Source: Terriglobia bacterium (GTDB lineage: Bacteria > Acidobacteriota > Terriglobia > Bryobacterales > UBA6623). Taken from it: DNA of 64,000 nt. The stretch covers positions 62,001 through 126,000 of the forward strand of contig VXRL01000084.1 of the NCBI GenBank assembly GCA_009838515.1, written 5' to 3'. Shown here piece after piece: positions 54,668-63,972 of this stretch (within the stretch, counting starts at the first letter, position 1; each line of letters opens with the position of its first letter). The notes under the pieces are model-generated. The model was not told the DNA's origin. It searched no databases and saw only the letters and a list, made by a program, of their open reading frames with translations. The position numbers and the translations under genes are program-made.

Positions 54668-57600
54668 GTGTCCCGACAGCTTGTACCCGTCGGAGTTGCC
54701 GTTGCAATCGCATTGCTCCCTGCGGCAGCCAATGCGGTGGATTTTCGCAGGGACGTGCGACCGATCCTGTCCGACCGCTGCTATGCATGTCACGGTCCCG
54801 ACGCCGCCACGCGCATGTCCCCGCTGCGGTTGGACACCGAAGAGGGCGCCTTTTCCGAGCTGCCGGGGGGCAGGTTCGCCATCGTACCGGGCAAGCCGGA
54901 CCAGAGCGAGCTGATCGCTCGGCTCGAAGCGCCCGATCCCGCCCGGCGGATGCCACCTCAGGCCCTGGGCCACGCACCGCTCAGCGCGCAGCAGGCCGCC
55001 CTTCTAAGGCAGTGGGTCCTCGAGGGTGCCAGGTGGTCGAGGCACTGGGCCTTCGAACCCTTGGTCAAGCCAGCAGCCAACGCGCCCGCGGAGGGCGAAT
55101 GGGGCCGAAGCCCAATCGACGGCTTCGTACTGGCCCGGCTGAAGGAAGCGGGCTTGCAGCCCTCGCCGGAGGCGGACCGCTCCAAGCTGTTGCGGCGGGT
55201 GACGCTTGATCTGACCGGCCTGCCGCCAACCGCCGAGGAGGTGCGGGAGTTCTTGGCGGACGACTCGGCAAAGGCCTACGAAGCAGCGGTCGAACGCCTG
55301 CTTGCCTCGCCTCGCTTCGGCGAGCGCATGGCGTTCCGCTGGCTGGAAGCCGCCCGCTACGCAGACACCAACGGCTACCAGAACGACCGCCCGCGCGATA
55401 TGTGGCGCTGGCGCGACTGGGTGATCGACGCCTTCAACGACAACATGCCCTTCGACCAATTCACGGTCGAGCAACTCGCGGGAGACCTGCTGCCCGATGC
55501 GACCTTGTCCCAGCGCATCGCGACGGGTTTCAACCGCAACCACCGAGGCAACGCCGAGAACGGTACCGACCCGGACGAGTACCAAGTCGAATACGCCGTA
55601 GACAGGCTCGAGACCACCGCCACCGTCTGGCTGGGGCTGACGGTCGGCTGCGCACGCTGTCACGACCACAAGTACGACCCGATCTCGCAGCGGGAGTTCT
55701 ACCAGTTCTACGCCTACTTCAACAACGTCTCCGACCGCGGGCGCTATTACAAGTACGGCAACACGCCGCCGATCGTGCACGCGCCTACGCGAGACCAGCG
55801 GGAGCAGCTCGAAGCGATGGACAGTCGCATCAAGCGACTCGAGGCCCGGCTTGAGCGCCACGCCACCGAAGTGGAGGCCTCGTTGGCTGCAGCTGGGCTG
55901 GGCAGCGCAAAGGGATGGGCCTATTCGGAGCGACTGGCGGCACGGCGCACGTTTGACTCGGCTCCTGCAGGACCGCACGGTCTGTTCACAGGTGTGGCCC
56001 AGTTGGACGGGCGACGCTACTTCGACTTGGGCGACATCGCGGACTACGACTTCTACGATCCATTCACCCTCTCGGCTTGGATTCGCCCGGATCGCGAGAC
56101 CGGGGGAGTGGTCGGCCGCTACCTAACGAGCGGCCCGAAGGGCTACGGCCTGTTCTTGGTCAATGGCAAGCTCCAGTTGCGCATCGACACCGCCAGCATC
56201 TCCGACCGCATGAGGGTCGAATCCGTCGAGACCGTTCCGCTGGCTCAATGGACCCACATCGCAGGCGTGTACGACGGCACCCGCAATACGGACGGCATGC
56301 AGCTCTACATCAACGGCCAACCAGCTGGGCTAACGGTGCTGGTGGACGAATCGCTCAACTCCACGCGGGTGGAGACCACCTTGCGCATCGGTCACGGCCC
56401 TGGCGCGCAGGATCGATTCGCAGGTCACGTTGACGATGTCCGGGTGTACTCGCGGGCCTTGGATGCAGCGGAAGCGGCAGTCCTCGCCGTCCGCGAAACG
56501 CCAGTGGAAATCGCTGCCCTGGCGGCCGATCAACGCACGCCAGCCCAGCGTCTCAAGCTTCGCTGGGCCTATTTCGAACACGCCGCGCCAAGGGACATCT
56601 CGGCGGCATGGAAGGATCTGAGAGATCTGCGCCTGGAACGCGAGGCATTCATCGCCACGCTTCCGACCGTGATGGTCATGGACGAGCGCGACGACACCCG
56701 CGCCACCCACATCCTGTTCCGCGGGGCTTTCGACGCACCCCGCGAGCGCGTCGAGCCCGGCTTGCCGGCGGCCCTGCCGCCGCTGCCGGAAGGCCTGCCC
56801 AACAACCGGCTCGGACTGGCGACTTGGCTGACCAGCCCGGAGAATCCGCTCACGGCGCGCGTCAATGCCAACCGTTTCTGGCAGATGCTATTCGGGCGCG
56901 GAATCGTTTCGACCGTAGAGGATTTCGGCTCGCAAGGCGCGGCACCGACGCACCCCGAACTGCTGGATTGGCTGGCGGCCGACTTCCTCCAGAGCGGCTG
57001 GGACGTGAAGGGCCTGATCCGGACGATCGTCAACAGTGCCACCTACCGGCAGTCTTCGAACGTCTTGCCGGAACTCTTGGAGCGGGACCCCGACAACCTG
57101 CTGCTGGCGCGGGCACCGCGACTGCGGCTGCCGGCCGAATCGATCCGCGACCAAGCGCTGGCAATAGCCGACCTGCTGTCGGGCGATCCCGGCGGCGCGT
57201 CGGTGAAGCCATACCAGCCCGGCGGGCTGTGGAAAGAGCTTTCCAACTGGGGCGCATACTCCAACGACCACGGAGACAAGCTCTACCGCCGGAGCCTGTA
57301 CACGTTTTGGAAGAGAACTCTGGGCCCTCCGGCCATGCTCGCCTTCGACGCCGCCGCGCGAGAGACCTGCGTGGTGCGGCAGGAGCGCACCAACACGCCC
57401 GTCCAAGCTCTCAACCTGATGAACGATCCCACCTACAACGAGGCCGCCCGCGTCTTCGCCGAGCGAATGCTCAACGAAGGCGGCTCCCGCGACAGCGAGC
57501 GGCTGGCCTACGGCTTCGTGCTTGCGACATCCCGGCAGCCGGCGGAGGAAGAGGCCGAGATCTTGCGCTCCAGCCTCAATCGTTACCGCGATCGCTACCA

Positions 57601-57742
57601 GACGCGGCCGGAAGACGCCGAGCGCTACCTGGCAAGCGGGGAACACCGGCGGGACGAATCGATCGACCCGCCGGAGCTTGCAGCTTTTGCAGCCGTGGCC
57701 AGCATGCTGCTCAACCTGGACGAGACGATTACGAGGGAGTAG
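54668..57742 (+). CDS. Exported PSCyt1-DUF1549-LamG-DUF1553 protein with two CxxCH motifs
   Basis: 1024 residues, GTG start, signal peptide AVAIALLPAAANA. A cytochrome-c-like PSCyt1 domain has CYACH at 38-42. DUF1549 (PSCyt2) spans about 120-335 (RRVTLDLTGLPPTAEEVREF) and ends with a second CARCH at 328-332. A LamG/concanavalin-like domain of about 175 residues lies at 424-600 (YDFYDPFTLSAWIRPDRETG). DUF1553 (PSD1) covers about 690-1000 (NRLGLATWLTSPENPLTARV; NRFWQMLFGRGIV). This architecture is common in Planctomycetes, Verrucomicrobia and Acidobacteriota. The function is unknown; glycan binding with heme-linked oxidation is an inference. It is paired with DUF1501 four bases downstream. Confidence 0.9.
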   Translation: MSRQLVPVGVAVAIALLPAAANAVDFRRDVRPILSDRCYACHGPDAATRMSPLRLDTEEGAFSELPGGRFAIVPGKPDQSELIARLEAPDPARRMPPQALGHAPLSAQQAALLRQWVLEGARWSRHWAFEPLVKPAANAPAEGEWGRSPIDGFVLARLKEAGLQPSPEADRSKLLRRVTLDLTGLPPTAEEVREFLADDSAKAYEAAVERLLASPRFGERMAFRWLEAARYADTNGYQNDRPRDMWRWRDWVIDAFNDNMPFDQFTVEQLAGDLLPDATLSQRIATGFNRNHRGNAENGTDPDEYQVEYAVDRLETTATVWLGLTVGCARCHDHKYDPISQREFYQFYAYFNNVSDRGRYYKYGNTPPIVHAPTRDQREQLEAMDSRIKRLEARLERHATEVEASLAAAGLGSAKGWAYSERLAARRTFDSAPAGPHGLFTGVAQLDGRRYFDLGDIADYDFYDPFTLSAWIRPDRETGGVVGRYLTSGPKGYGLFLVNGKLQLRIDTASISDRMRVESVETVPLAQWTHIAGVYDGTRNTDGMQLYINGQPAGLTVLVDESLNSTRVETTLRIGHGPGAQDRFAGHVDDVRVYSRALDAAEAAVLAVRETPVEIAALAADQRTPAQRLKLRWAYFEHAAPRDISAAWKDLRDLRLEREAFIATLPTVMVMDERDDTRATHILFRGAFDAPRERVEPGLPAALPPLPEGLPNNRLGLATWLTSPENPLTARVNANRFWQMLFGRGIVSTVEDFGSQGAAPTHPELLDWLAADFLQSGWDVKGLIRTIVNSATYRQSSNVLPELLERDPDNLLLARAPRLRLPAESIRDQALAIADLLSGDPGGASVKPYQPGGLWKELSNWGAYSNDHGDKLYRRSLYTFWKRTLGPPAMLAFDAAARETCVVRQERTNTPVQALNLMNDPTYNEAARVFAERMLNEGGSRDSERLAYGFVLATSRQPAEEEAEILRSSLNRYRDRYQTRPEDAERYLASGEHRRDESIDPPELAAFAAVASMLLNLDETITRE

Positions 57743-57745
57743 ACC

Positions 57746-59179
57746 ATGCCATTCGATGCGAACCTAGCCCTGACGCGCCGCCAGCTCTTCTCGACCTCGG
57801 CGGGCGGCTTGGGGGTCGCGGCCCTGTCCCACCTGCTGGCGACCGATCTCAACGCCGCTTCTGCCCAAGAGGGCCTAGCCGGGCTGCCGCACTTTGCGCC
57901 GCGCGCCAAGCGGGTAATCTACCTGTTCCAATCCGGCGGCCCCTCGCAGATGGATCTGTTCGACCCCAAGCCGGGGCTGGCCCGCTTGCAAGGGTCCGAG
58001 CTGCCAGACTCGGTTCGCGGCGGCCAGCGTCTGACCGGGATGACGGCGGCGCAGACCAGCTTTCCGGTGGCGGCGTCCAAGTTCCAGTTCGCCCGCCACG
58101 GCGCTTCGGGCCAGCAGATCAGCGAGTTGCTGCCTCACATCTCCGCGATCGCCGACAAGATCGCGGTGATCCGCTCGATGACCACCGAGCAGATCAATCA
58201 TGATCCAGCGATCACGTACCTGCAGACAGGCCACCAGCTGGCAGGCAGGCCCAGTCTGGGATCCTGGCTCTCCTACGGTCTCGGGAGCGAAACCAGCAGC
58301 CTTCCGGCGTACGTGGTAATGGTCTCGCAGGGCAGCGGCGGCCAGCCGCTGTATTCGCGCCTGTGGGGCAGCGGCTTCCTGCCCACCCGCTACCAAGCCG
58401 TGAAGTTCCGCGCCGGCCGGGAGCCGGTGCTGTATCTCAACGATCCCGACGGATTCTCCCGCGAAGACCGGCGCTCTTATCTGGACGATCTCGGCGCGCT
58501 GAACCGAGTTCGCTTCGAGAAACTCGGCGACCCGGAGATCGAGAACAGGATCGCGCAGTACGAAATGGCCTACCGCATGCAGGCGTCGGTTCCGGAACTG
58601 ACGGACCTGTCGGCCGAGCCTGAAAGCGTGATGCAGATGTACGGGGAAGACTCTCGCAAGCCGGGCACGTATGCCAGCAACTGCCTGCTGGCCCGGCGTC
58701 TGGTCGAACGCGGAGTGCGCTGCGTGCAGCTATTCCACCGCGGCTGGGACCACCACGCCGCACTGCCAAAGCGCTTGGAGGAGAAGTGCCTCCAGACGGA
58801 CCAAGCTTCCGCCGCATTGGTGAAGGATCTCGAGCAGCGCGGGCTGCTGGATGAGACGTTGGTGGTCTGGGGCGGCGAATTCGGCCGGACCGTGTACTGC
58901 CAGGGCGAGCTCTCCTCAGAGGTGTACGGCCGGGACCACCATCCGCGATGTTTCTCGATCTGGCTCGCGGGCGGCGGCATCCGTGGAGGGGTCAGCTACG
59001 GCTCGACCGACGACTTCTCGTACAACGTGTCCCAAAACCCCGTCAGCGTGCACGACTTGCACGCGACCATGCTGCACTTGATGGGAGTGGACCACAAGAA
59101 ACTGACCTTCAAGTTCCAGGGGCGGCATTTCCGCCTCACCGACGTGCATGGCGAAGTCATCAAGCCGCTGCTTGCCTGA
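57746..59179 (+). CDS. DUF1501 protein, Tat-exported
   Basis: 477 residues. The N-terminus LTRRQLFSTSAGGLGVAALS is a Tat signal (RR at 11-12). The DUF1501 alkaline-phosphatase-like fold is recognisable: VIYLFQSGGPSQMDLFDPKP, VIRSMTTEQINHDPA, and DETLVVWGGEFGRTV with YGRDHHPRCF. The metal-binding His and Asp residues of the superfamily appear kept. It is almost always next to a PSCyt1/DUF1553 gene, as here (3-bp gap), so the pair is one functional unit. The catalysed reaction is not established. Confidence 0.9.
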   Translation: MPFDANLALTRRQLFSTSAGGLGVAALSHLLATDLNAASAQEGLAGLPHFAPRAKRVIYLFQSGGPSQMDLFDPKPGLARLQGSELPDSVRGGQRLTGMTAAQTSFPVAASKFQFARHGASGQQISELLPHISAIADKIAVIRSMTTEQINHDPAITYLQTGHQLAGRPSLGSWLSYGLGSETSSLPAYVVMVSQGSGGQPLYSRLWGSGFLPTRYQAVKFRAGREPVLYLNDPDGFSREDRRSYLDDLGALNRVRFEKLGDPEIENRIAQYEMAYRMQASVPELTDLSAEPESVMQMYGEDSRKPGTYASNCLLARRLVERGVRCVQLFHRGWDHHAALPKRLEEKCLQTDQASAALVKDLEQRGLLDETLVVWGGEFGRTVYCQGELSSEVYGRDHHPRCFSIWLAGGGIRGGVSYGSTDDFSYNVSQNPVSVHDLHATMLHLMGVDHKKLTFKFQGRHFRLTDVHGEVIKPLLA

Positions 59180-59225
59180 TGCCTCGCAAGGCCTGAGCGA
59201 CTTGCACGAAACGGACTAGCTCGTA

Positions 59226-59969
59226 ATGCCCGACAGCGACAGTGTTGCGTTGGTCACCGGTGCAAGCCGGGGCATCGGGCGGGCGGTCGCCAGCGAGCTT
59301 GCCCGCACGCATCGCGTCATCGGCACCTATCGCGGCAATCTTGCCGCAGCCGAGAGTTTCCGCGACGAATGTGGCGCGGAGATATTCCAGATGGACGTCG
59401 CATCGCCGGCCGACCGAGCCGCGGTGATGGAATTCGTGCGGAGCGAGTACGGTCGCCTAGATCTATTGGTCAACAACGCCGGCATCGCCCCGCGCGTGCG
59501 CAACGATCTATTGGAAGCAAGCGAAGAGAGCTTTGAAGAAGTTCTTAGCACCAACTTGCAAGGACCGTACTTCCTGACCCGCGACGCGGCCAAGCTCATG
59601 CTGGAGCGAGGCTCTGGCCGGATCGTTTTCGTGACGTCGATCTCGTCCTATACGGCCTCGACGAACCGTGGCGAGTACTGCGTGTCGAAGGCAGGGCTCA
59701 GCATGGCGGCGCAACTCTATGCCAGCAGGCTGGCGCCGGAAGGCATCGGCGTGTTCGAGGTGCGACCGGGCATCATTGAAACCGACATGGTCGCGCCGGT
59801 GCTCGACAAGTACAAGCGGCTCGCGGAGGAAGGCCTGCTTCCGCAGGGTCGGCTGGGCCGGCCCGAAGACGTGGCGCTAGCCGTGCGAGCCATCGCGGAC
59901 GGCAATCTCGACTACTCCGCCGGCCAAGTCATCGACGTAGACGGCGGCTTTCACCTGCGCAGCCTGTAG
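59226..59969 (+). CDS. Short-chain dehydrogenase/reductase, FabG-like
   Basis: 247 residues. NAD(P) motif TGASRGIG is near residue 11-18, LVNNAGIAPR near 80, and the catalytic Ser (TSISSYTAS) plus Y-C-V-S-K place it in the classical SDR family. Length and the C-terminal QVIDVDGGFH match 3-oxoacyl-ACP reductase-like members. No fatty-acid genes are adjacent, so it may reduce another keto compound. The start has the usual short lead to strand 1. Confidence 0.88.
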   Translation: MPDSDSVALVTGASRGIGRAVASELARTHRVIGTYRGNLAAAESFRDECGAEIFQMDVASPADRAAVMEFVRSEYGRLDLLVNNAGIAPRVRNDLLEASEESFEEVLSTNLQGPYFLTRDAAKLMLERGSGRIVFVTSISSYTASTNRGEYCVSKAGLSMAAQLYASRLAPEGIGVFEVRPGIIETDMVAPVLDKYKRLAEEGLLPQGRLGRPEDVALAVRAIADGNLDYSAGQVIDVDGGFHLRSL

Positions 59970-60360
59970 CACAGGCTGCTGCACCGGCACGCGTTGCGGA
60001 ACTGATCTACTTCGTTCCGCGCCAATTCCGGGCCTGATCATGGCGGACGCTGTCAAAGCAGGCTGACGTTCCGGGCGCTGGTGGCGGTGGCAGCCTGAAC
60101 GCTCCCGCCACTCTCTCCGCAATCGCGTTCCTCCCCGTCCGGGCGAGGTTGTGCCAACGAATGCCAACTCGCCCCCAGAGTGCCATGCTGGTTGCCCGCC
60201 GGGTTGCGCTGACCTCACTCAAAGCCGCTGTTGTCCCTGTCCTAACAACCCTCCAAGGACACCAAACCGTGAATTAGATCTCCCTGATCGCTCGCCTCTT
60301 TGGCTGGTTCGAACATCCCCGTGTGATACGCTGGCCGCCAATACGAGGAAAGCAATCTTG
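59970..60360. other. Intergenic region of 391 bp
   Basis: No gene, tRNA or clear terminator was recognised. The promoter of the DUF2141 gene should lie in its right half; GAGGA at about 60345-60350 is that gene's ribosome site. Confidence 0.4.
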
Positions 60361-60819
60361 ATGAAGCAACGTACCTCTAGCCTGGGCCGGAGATTTCCCA
60401 GGCTCGCCACCGGATGCCTTTCCGTCCTCGGCACCACCGCATTCGCCGCGAGTCTTACCGTCACCGTTGACAACATCGAGGAGAACACCGGCAGGATGCA
60501 TGTCGTGATCTACGATGACGCCAACTGGATGGCCGCTGACCCTGCCAAGTTCGCCGGGGCGAGCTCCGTCGACCTCTCCGAACGCAAGGACGACGGTCCG
60601 CTGGTGACGAAGGTCGAACTTGAACCCGGCGAATACGCCGCTTTCGCCTACCACGATCTCAACTCCAATAACAAATTCGACAGGAACTTCATGCGGATTC
60701 CCACAGAGCCCTACGCGTTCAGCGGACCGTTCAAGAAACTTCAGAAGCCCCAGTTCAAAGACTTCATGTTCGTCGTCGGCCGAGACGGGGCGACGATCTC
60801 AGTCGTATTGCGGAAGTGA
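60361..60819 (+). CDS. DUF2141 exported protein
   Basis: 152 residues. After a signal region (RLATGCLSVLGTTAFAAS) the DUF2141 beta-sandwich appears: LTVTVDNIEENTGRMHVVIY then LEPGEYAAFAYHDLNSNNKF and MRIPTEPYAFSG. These are the family landmarks (AVxxxHDxNxNGKxD...GxPxExYGFS). The function of the family is unknown. Longer frames upstream (to 60151) carry no ribosome site or signal and were not used. Confidence 0.85.
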   Translation: MKQRTSSLGRRFPRLATGCLSVLGTTAFAASLTVTVDNIEENTGRMHVVIYDDANWMAADPAKFAGASSVDLSERKDDGPLVTKVELEPGEYAAFAYHDLNSNNKFDRNFMRIPTEPYAFSGPFKKLQKPQFKDFMFVVGRDGATISVVLRK

Positions 60820-61203
60820 TGCGCTCAACCCAATGAGCCAGTACGCGAAGCAGCTGGCTCAGCGCCTAGGACGGCTATAGGCCCTACGTGCATGGAGGGC
60901 AGCCCGGGGGCTCGCGCCCGCGAATCGCCGAGCACCGACGCAGCGGATCATGCGCTCACCTTTGTCCGGGGAATTCCCAAGCGGCCGTTCTGCCCTGAAC
61001 CTTGCTAGTCCGCCCTGTCGTTCAGCTACGGCGGAGCAATCTCGCGGAGGATTCGCTCGGAGCGAGCCTGCGGGCAGTCGACCGGCCGTTCGACGCAATG
61101 CGACTTGCGCCGCGGCCACCATGGGAGGCTTGATTCCCCCCTCAGGTGGAGATTGTCGAGGAACTTGACATCCTCCCGAGCCCCAGGCCGCCGAACGTTA
61201 CTG
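60820..61203. other. Intergenic region of 384 bp
   Basis: No gene recognised. Near 61165-61180 the plus strand has GAACTTGACATCCTCCC, resembling the conserved end sequence of IS200/IS605-type elements, but no transposase gene or matching hairpin accompanies it. Confidence 0.35.
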
Positions 61204-61557
61204 CTACCGTCTCGAGCGCTCCTTGAGGCGCGCCGCCTTGCCTTTGAGCTTGCGCAAGTAATAGAGCTTCGCCCGCCGCACCCTGTGCCGCTTGACGATC
61301 TCGATCTTCTCGACGACGGGCGCGTGCAGCGGGAAGATACGCTCGACGCCCTGGCCGAAACTCACCTTCCGCACGGTGATCGTCTCGCGGATGCCAGGGT
61401 TGTTGCGAGCCAGCAGGATTCCCTCGAAAATCTGGATCCGCTCCTTCTCGCCTTCCTTGATCTTGACGTGAACCTTGATCTGATCACCCGGCTCCAGCGC
61501 CGGAAGTGACTCCTTGCGGTGAGCCTTTTCGATTTTTTCGATGATCGCGTTCTGCAT
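61204..61557 (-). CDS. rplS: 50S ribosomal protein L19
   Basis: 117 residues, usual length. Blocks LEPGDQIKVHVKIKEGEKER, IQIFEGILLARNN, ITVRKVSFGQGVERIFPLH and RHRVRRAKLYYLRKLKGKAARLKER are diagnostic. It binds 23S rRNA at the subunit interface. Last gene of the rpsP-khpA-rimM-trmD-rplS cluster, an order conserved in most bacteria. Confidence 0.97.
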   Translation of the reverse strand: MQNAIIEKIEKAHRKESLPALEPGDQIKVHVKIKEGEKERIQIFEGILLARNNPGIRETITVRKVSFGQGVERIFPLHAPVVEKIEIVKRHRVRRAKLYYLRKLKGKAARLKERSRR

Positions 61558-61593
61558 GTTTCATTCTCCGGTCTCGTGTTGTAGCTCCCCGCC

Positions 61594-62379
61594 TCAGCGA
61601 GACTTGCCTTGACGATCCAGCGCGCCTGGATCCTGCGCTTCTCCGTCTGCCGCCTCTAGCGAGCGTAACAAGTCGGGACGATTGGCCCGTGTCTTCTTGA
61701 TTGCAGCGTCTCGGCGCCACCGGGCTACCTCAGCGTGATGGCCGCTGAGCAGCACCTCCGGTACGTCCCAAGGCTGTCCCGCCGACCGTGGCGATGTATA
61801 GCTGGCCGGGCGCGTGTACTGCGGGCAGTCAAGCATCCCGATGCCCCCGCTGTCCAGCGGGCTGAATGATTCCCGGCGGGTCGAATCCGCGTTGCCGACG
61901 ACTCCGGGACACAGCCGCGCCACCGAGTCGACGATCGCGCCTGCACCCCACTCGCCGCCACTGAGCACGTAGCTGCCGACTGACAACTCCTCATCGACCA
62001 GATGCTCAGCCACGCGCTCGTCGACGCCCTCGTAGCGTCCGCACACGAGCACCACGTCATCGATGCCAGCCAGCCGCTGCGCGGCCGACTGGTCGAAGAT
62101 CCGTCCCTGTGCCGAGAGCAGTACCTTCCACGCGACGCCGCCCGGGCACTGCGACGAGATGTCAGCCAGCGCGGCATCGATCGGTTCGATCTTCATCACC
62201 ATGCCTTCATCTCCCCCGAACGGCCTGTCGTCCACTGTGCGGTGCACATCCGATGTCCATTCCCGGAGATCGTAGAGTTGGATCTCCACCAGCCCGGCGT
62301 CCTTGGCACGACCCACCACGCCGCACGAGAACGGACCCCGGAAAAAGTCCGGGAATATGGTGACAATGTGAAACCGCAC
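61594..62379 (-). CDS. trmD: tRNA (guanine-N1-)-methyltransferase
   Basis: 261 residues. TrmD methylates G37 of tRNAs with a G at 36, using SAM bound in a trefoil knot. Landmarks are MRFHIVTIFPDFF, the knot entrance RPFGGDEGMVMKIEPI and VLVCGRYEGVDERV, and YVLSGGEWGAGAIVDSVARL. The C-terminal EVLLSGHHAEVARWR is typical. It starts 2 bp after rimM ends. Confidence 0.97.
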   Translation of the reverse strand: MRFHIVTIFPDFFRGPFSCGVVGRAKDAGLVEIQLYDLREWTSDVHRTVDDRPFGGDEGMVMKIEPIDAALADISSQCPGGVAWKVLLSAQGRIFDQSAAQRLAGIDDVVLVCGRYEGVDERVAEHLVDEELSVGSYVLSGGEWGAGAIVDSVARLCPGVVGNADSTRRESFSPLDSGGIGMLDCPQYTRPASYTSPRSAGQPWDVPEVLLSGHHAEVARWRRDAAIKKTRANRPDLLRSLEAADGEAQDPGALDRQGKSR

Positions 62380-62380
62380 T

Positions 62381-62917
62381 TCAGGCCTTCAACTCATCCA
62401 TCCCCTTCGGCAGCCGCGCCACGATGCGCTTCGCCTCGATGTCAACGTCCCGGCAGATCTGGGCCACGAAGGGCACGAGCATTTCCTTGCGATCCTCGTC
62501 GATGACCGAAAAAAGCAAGGTGCCGCCCGGCGGTTCGTAGACATCGGCGACCGAGCCCAGCACGCGTCCCGTGGCTTCGTCCACCAGAGCGCACCCCACC
62601 AGGTCGTCGAAGTAGTAGTCACCCTCGGGCAGCGCGGGCAGATCGGCTTTGGCCATCCGCACTTCCGCGAGCCGCAGCCGCTCTGCGTCGCCGATCGTAT
62701 CGATGCCTTCGAACTTGAGGATCAGCCGCCCCTTGTGCTCCCAAGCCCGTTCGACTCGCAAGACCTGCTGCGTGCGATCCGCCAGAATCACATCCAGCTC
62801 GCGGCCCTCGGCAAAGCAGTCCAAGCCACCGATCAGATTCTCGGCTGCGACCTCACCCTTGTTTCCGCGCGGCCGGGCGATTCTCGCCACCGCCAGATAG
62901 TCGTCTCCCTCCTTCAT
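62381..62917 (-). CDS. rimM: 16S rRNA processing protein RimM
   Basis: 178 residues. N-terminal beta barrel YLAVARIARPRGNKGEVAAE and C-terminal PRC-barrel DYYFDDLVGCALVDEATGRV are both present. RimM binds S19 and assists maturation of the 30S head. Slightly long tail (LPKGMDELKA). Co-directional with trmD. Confidence 0.95.
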   Translation of the reverse strand: MKEGDDYLAVARIARPRGNKGEVAAENLIGGLDCFAEGRELDVILADRTQQVLRVERAWEHKGRLILKFEGIDTIGDAERLRLAEVRMAKADLPALPEGDYYFDDLVGCALVDEATGRVLGSVADVYEPPGGTLLFSVIDEDRKEMLVPFVAQICRDVDIEAKRIVARLPKGMDELKA

Positions 62918-62945
62918 ACATGAAACGAACCAGCACTCTCCAACC

Positions 62946-63203
62946 TCAGTCGTCTTCGAGGATCTCCAAGGTGTAGCGGTGGTTGTACTTCATGCTCACC
63001 GCGCCAAGGAGAGTCCGCACGGACTTTGCCGTGCGCCCCTTCTTCCCGATGACCTTGCCCAGATCGGACGGATCGACCGACAGTTCGATCACGCAGCTCT
63101 GCGTTCCGTCGACCGCATCCACTTCGACCTCGTCGGGACTGTCGACGAGCGACTTGGCAATCACTTCGACCAATTCAACAACGGATTCTGTCTCCTTTGT
63201 CAC
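62946..63203 (-). CDS. khpA: KH-domain RNA-binding protein (KhpA/YlqC family)
   Basis: 85 residues. One KH domain with the GxxG loop in VIGKKGRTAKSVRTLL, preceded by DLGK. The family binds RNA with KhpB in several Firmicutes. It sits between rpsP and rimM, its usual place. Confidence 0.93.
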   Translation of the reverse strand: MTKETESVVELVEVIAKSLVDSPDEVEVDAVDGTQSCVIELSVDPSDLGKVIGKKGRTAKSVRTLLGAVSMKYNHRYTLEILEDD

Positions 63204-63230
63204 GGCTCGTCTCCCCCCGCAATCCTGCTG

Positions 63231-63941
63231 CTAGTCAGATGCTGATTCTTCCTCGGACTTCGTGTCCTCGGCCGGCTCGCCAGCGCCGGCAGGCTCCACC
63301 GCCTCCTGTGCCTCCGCTTCAGGAGCTTCTGCAGCCTGGACTTCCGCCTCTTGGTCTGCAGCCGCTTCTGGCTCCGCCTCCTCTGTCTCGGTCTCCTCCG
63401 TTTCGGCCGCGGCTGGCTCGGCTTCGGCTGCCGGAGAGGCTTCCTTACTCAAATCCTCTGCCGGTTCCGGCTCTTCAACCGGTTCGGCGCTGGCGGCGGG
63501 CTGGCCCGCCGACTCCTCCTCCGCGAGCGCCGCTTCGATTTCCTCGTCCAACGCCTCATCGGACTCGTCCCCGGCGACGGCTTCCACCGGCGCTCCGGGC
63601 TGGGCGGGCGCTTCGGGCTCGGCTTCAGGTGCCGCGGCCTCCACCGGTGCGGCCTGGGCAGGCTCGGGCGCAACCTCGTCCTCGACCGGCTCGAGCGGTA
63701 CGAGCTTCTCGTCGAAGTACCGGACGAGACGCCGCACCGTCGATGAAGCCTGGGCACCGACGCTGAGCCAGTAGTCGATGCGGTCGCGCTTGAGCACCAG
63801 CTCGATCGGATCGGGGCGCGGGTTGTAGTGCCCGACGATCTCAATGTTGCGACTGTCGCGGGCGCGACGCTTGTCCATCACGACCACGCGGTAGCTTGGC
63901 TTCTTCTTAGCTCCTGTCCTAGACAGGCGTATTGCAACCAT
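63231..63941 (-). CDS. rpsP: 30S ribosomal protein S16 with long acidic C-terminal extension
   Basis: 236 residues. Residues 1-85 are S16 (VAIRLSRTGAKKKPSYRVVV; IEIVGHYNPRPDP; RIDYWLSVGAQASSTVRRL). S16 is usually 75-95 residues; the remaining about 150 residues are almost only Ala, Glu, Pro, Ser and Asp, strongly acidic and predicted disordered. The ribosome site GGAGG is 7 bp before the ATG. Tailed S16 proteins occur in several phyla, with no settled role. Confidence 0.95.
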   Translation of the reverse strand: MVAIRLSRTGAKKKPSYRVVVMDKRRARDSRNIEIVGHYNPRPDPIELVLKRDRIDYWLSVGAQASSTVRRLVRYFDEKLVPLEPVEDEVAPEPAQAAPVEAAAPEAEPEAPAQPGAPVEAVAGDESDEALDEEIEAALAEEESAGQPAASAEPVEEPEPAEDLSKEASPAAEAEPAAAETEETETEEAEPEAAADQEAEVQAAEAPEAEAQEAVEPAGAGEPAEDTKSEEESASD

Positions 63942-63972
63942 GTGTTTCCTCCGAAGCGCTAACCGGGCGCTG

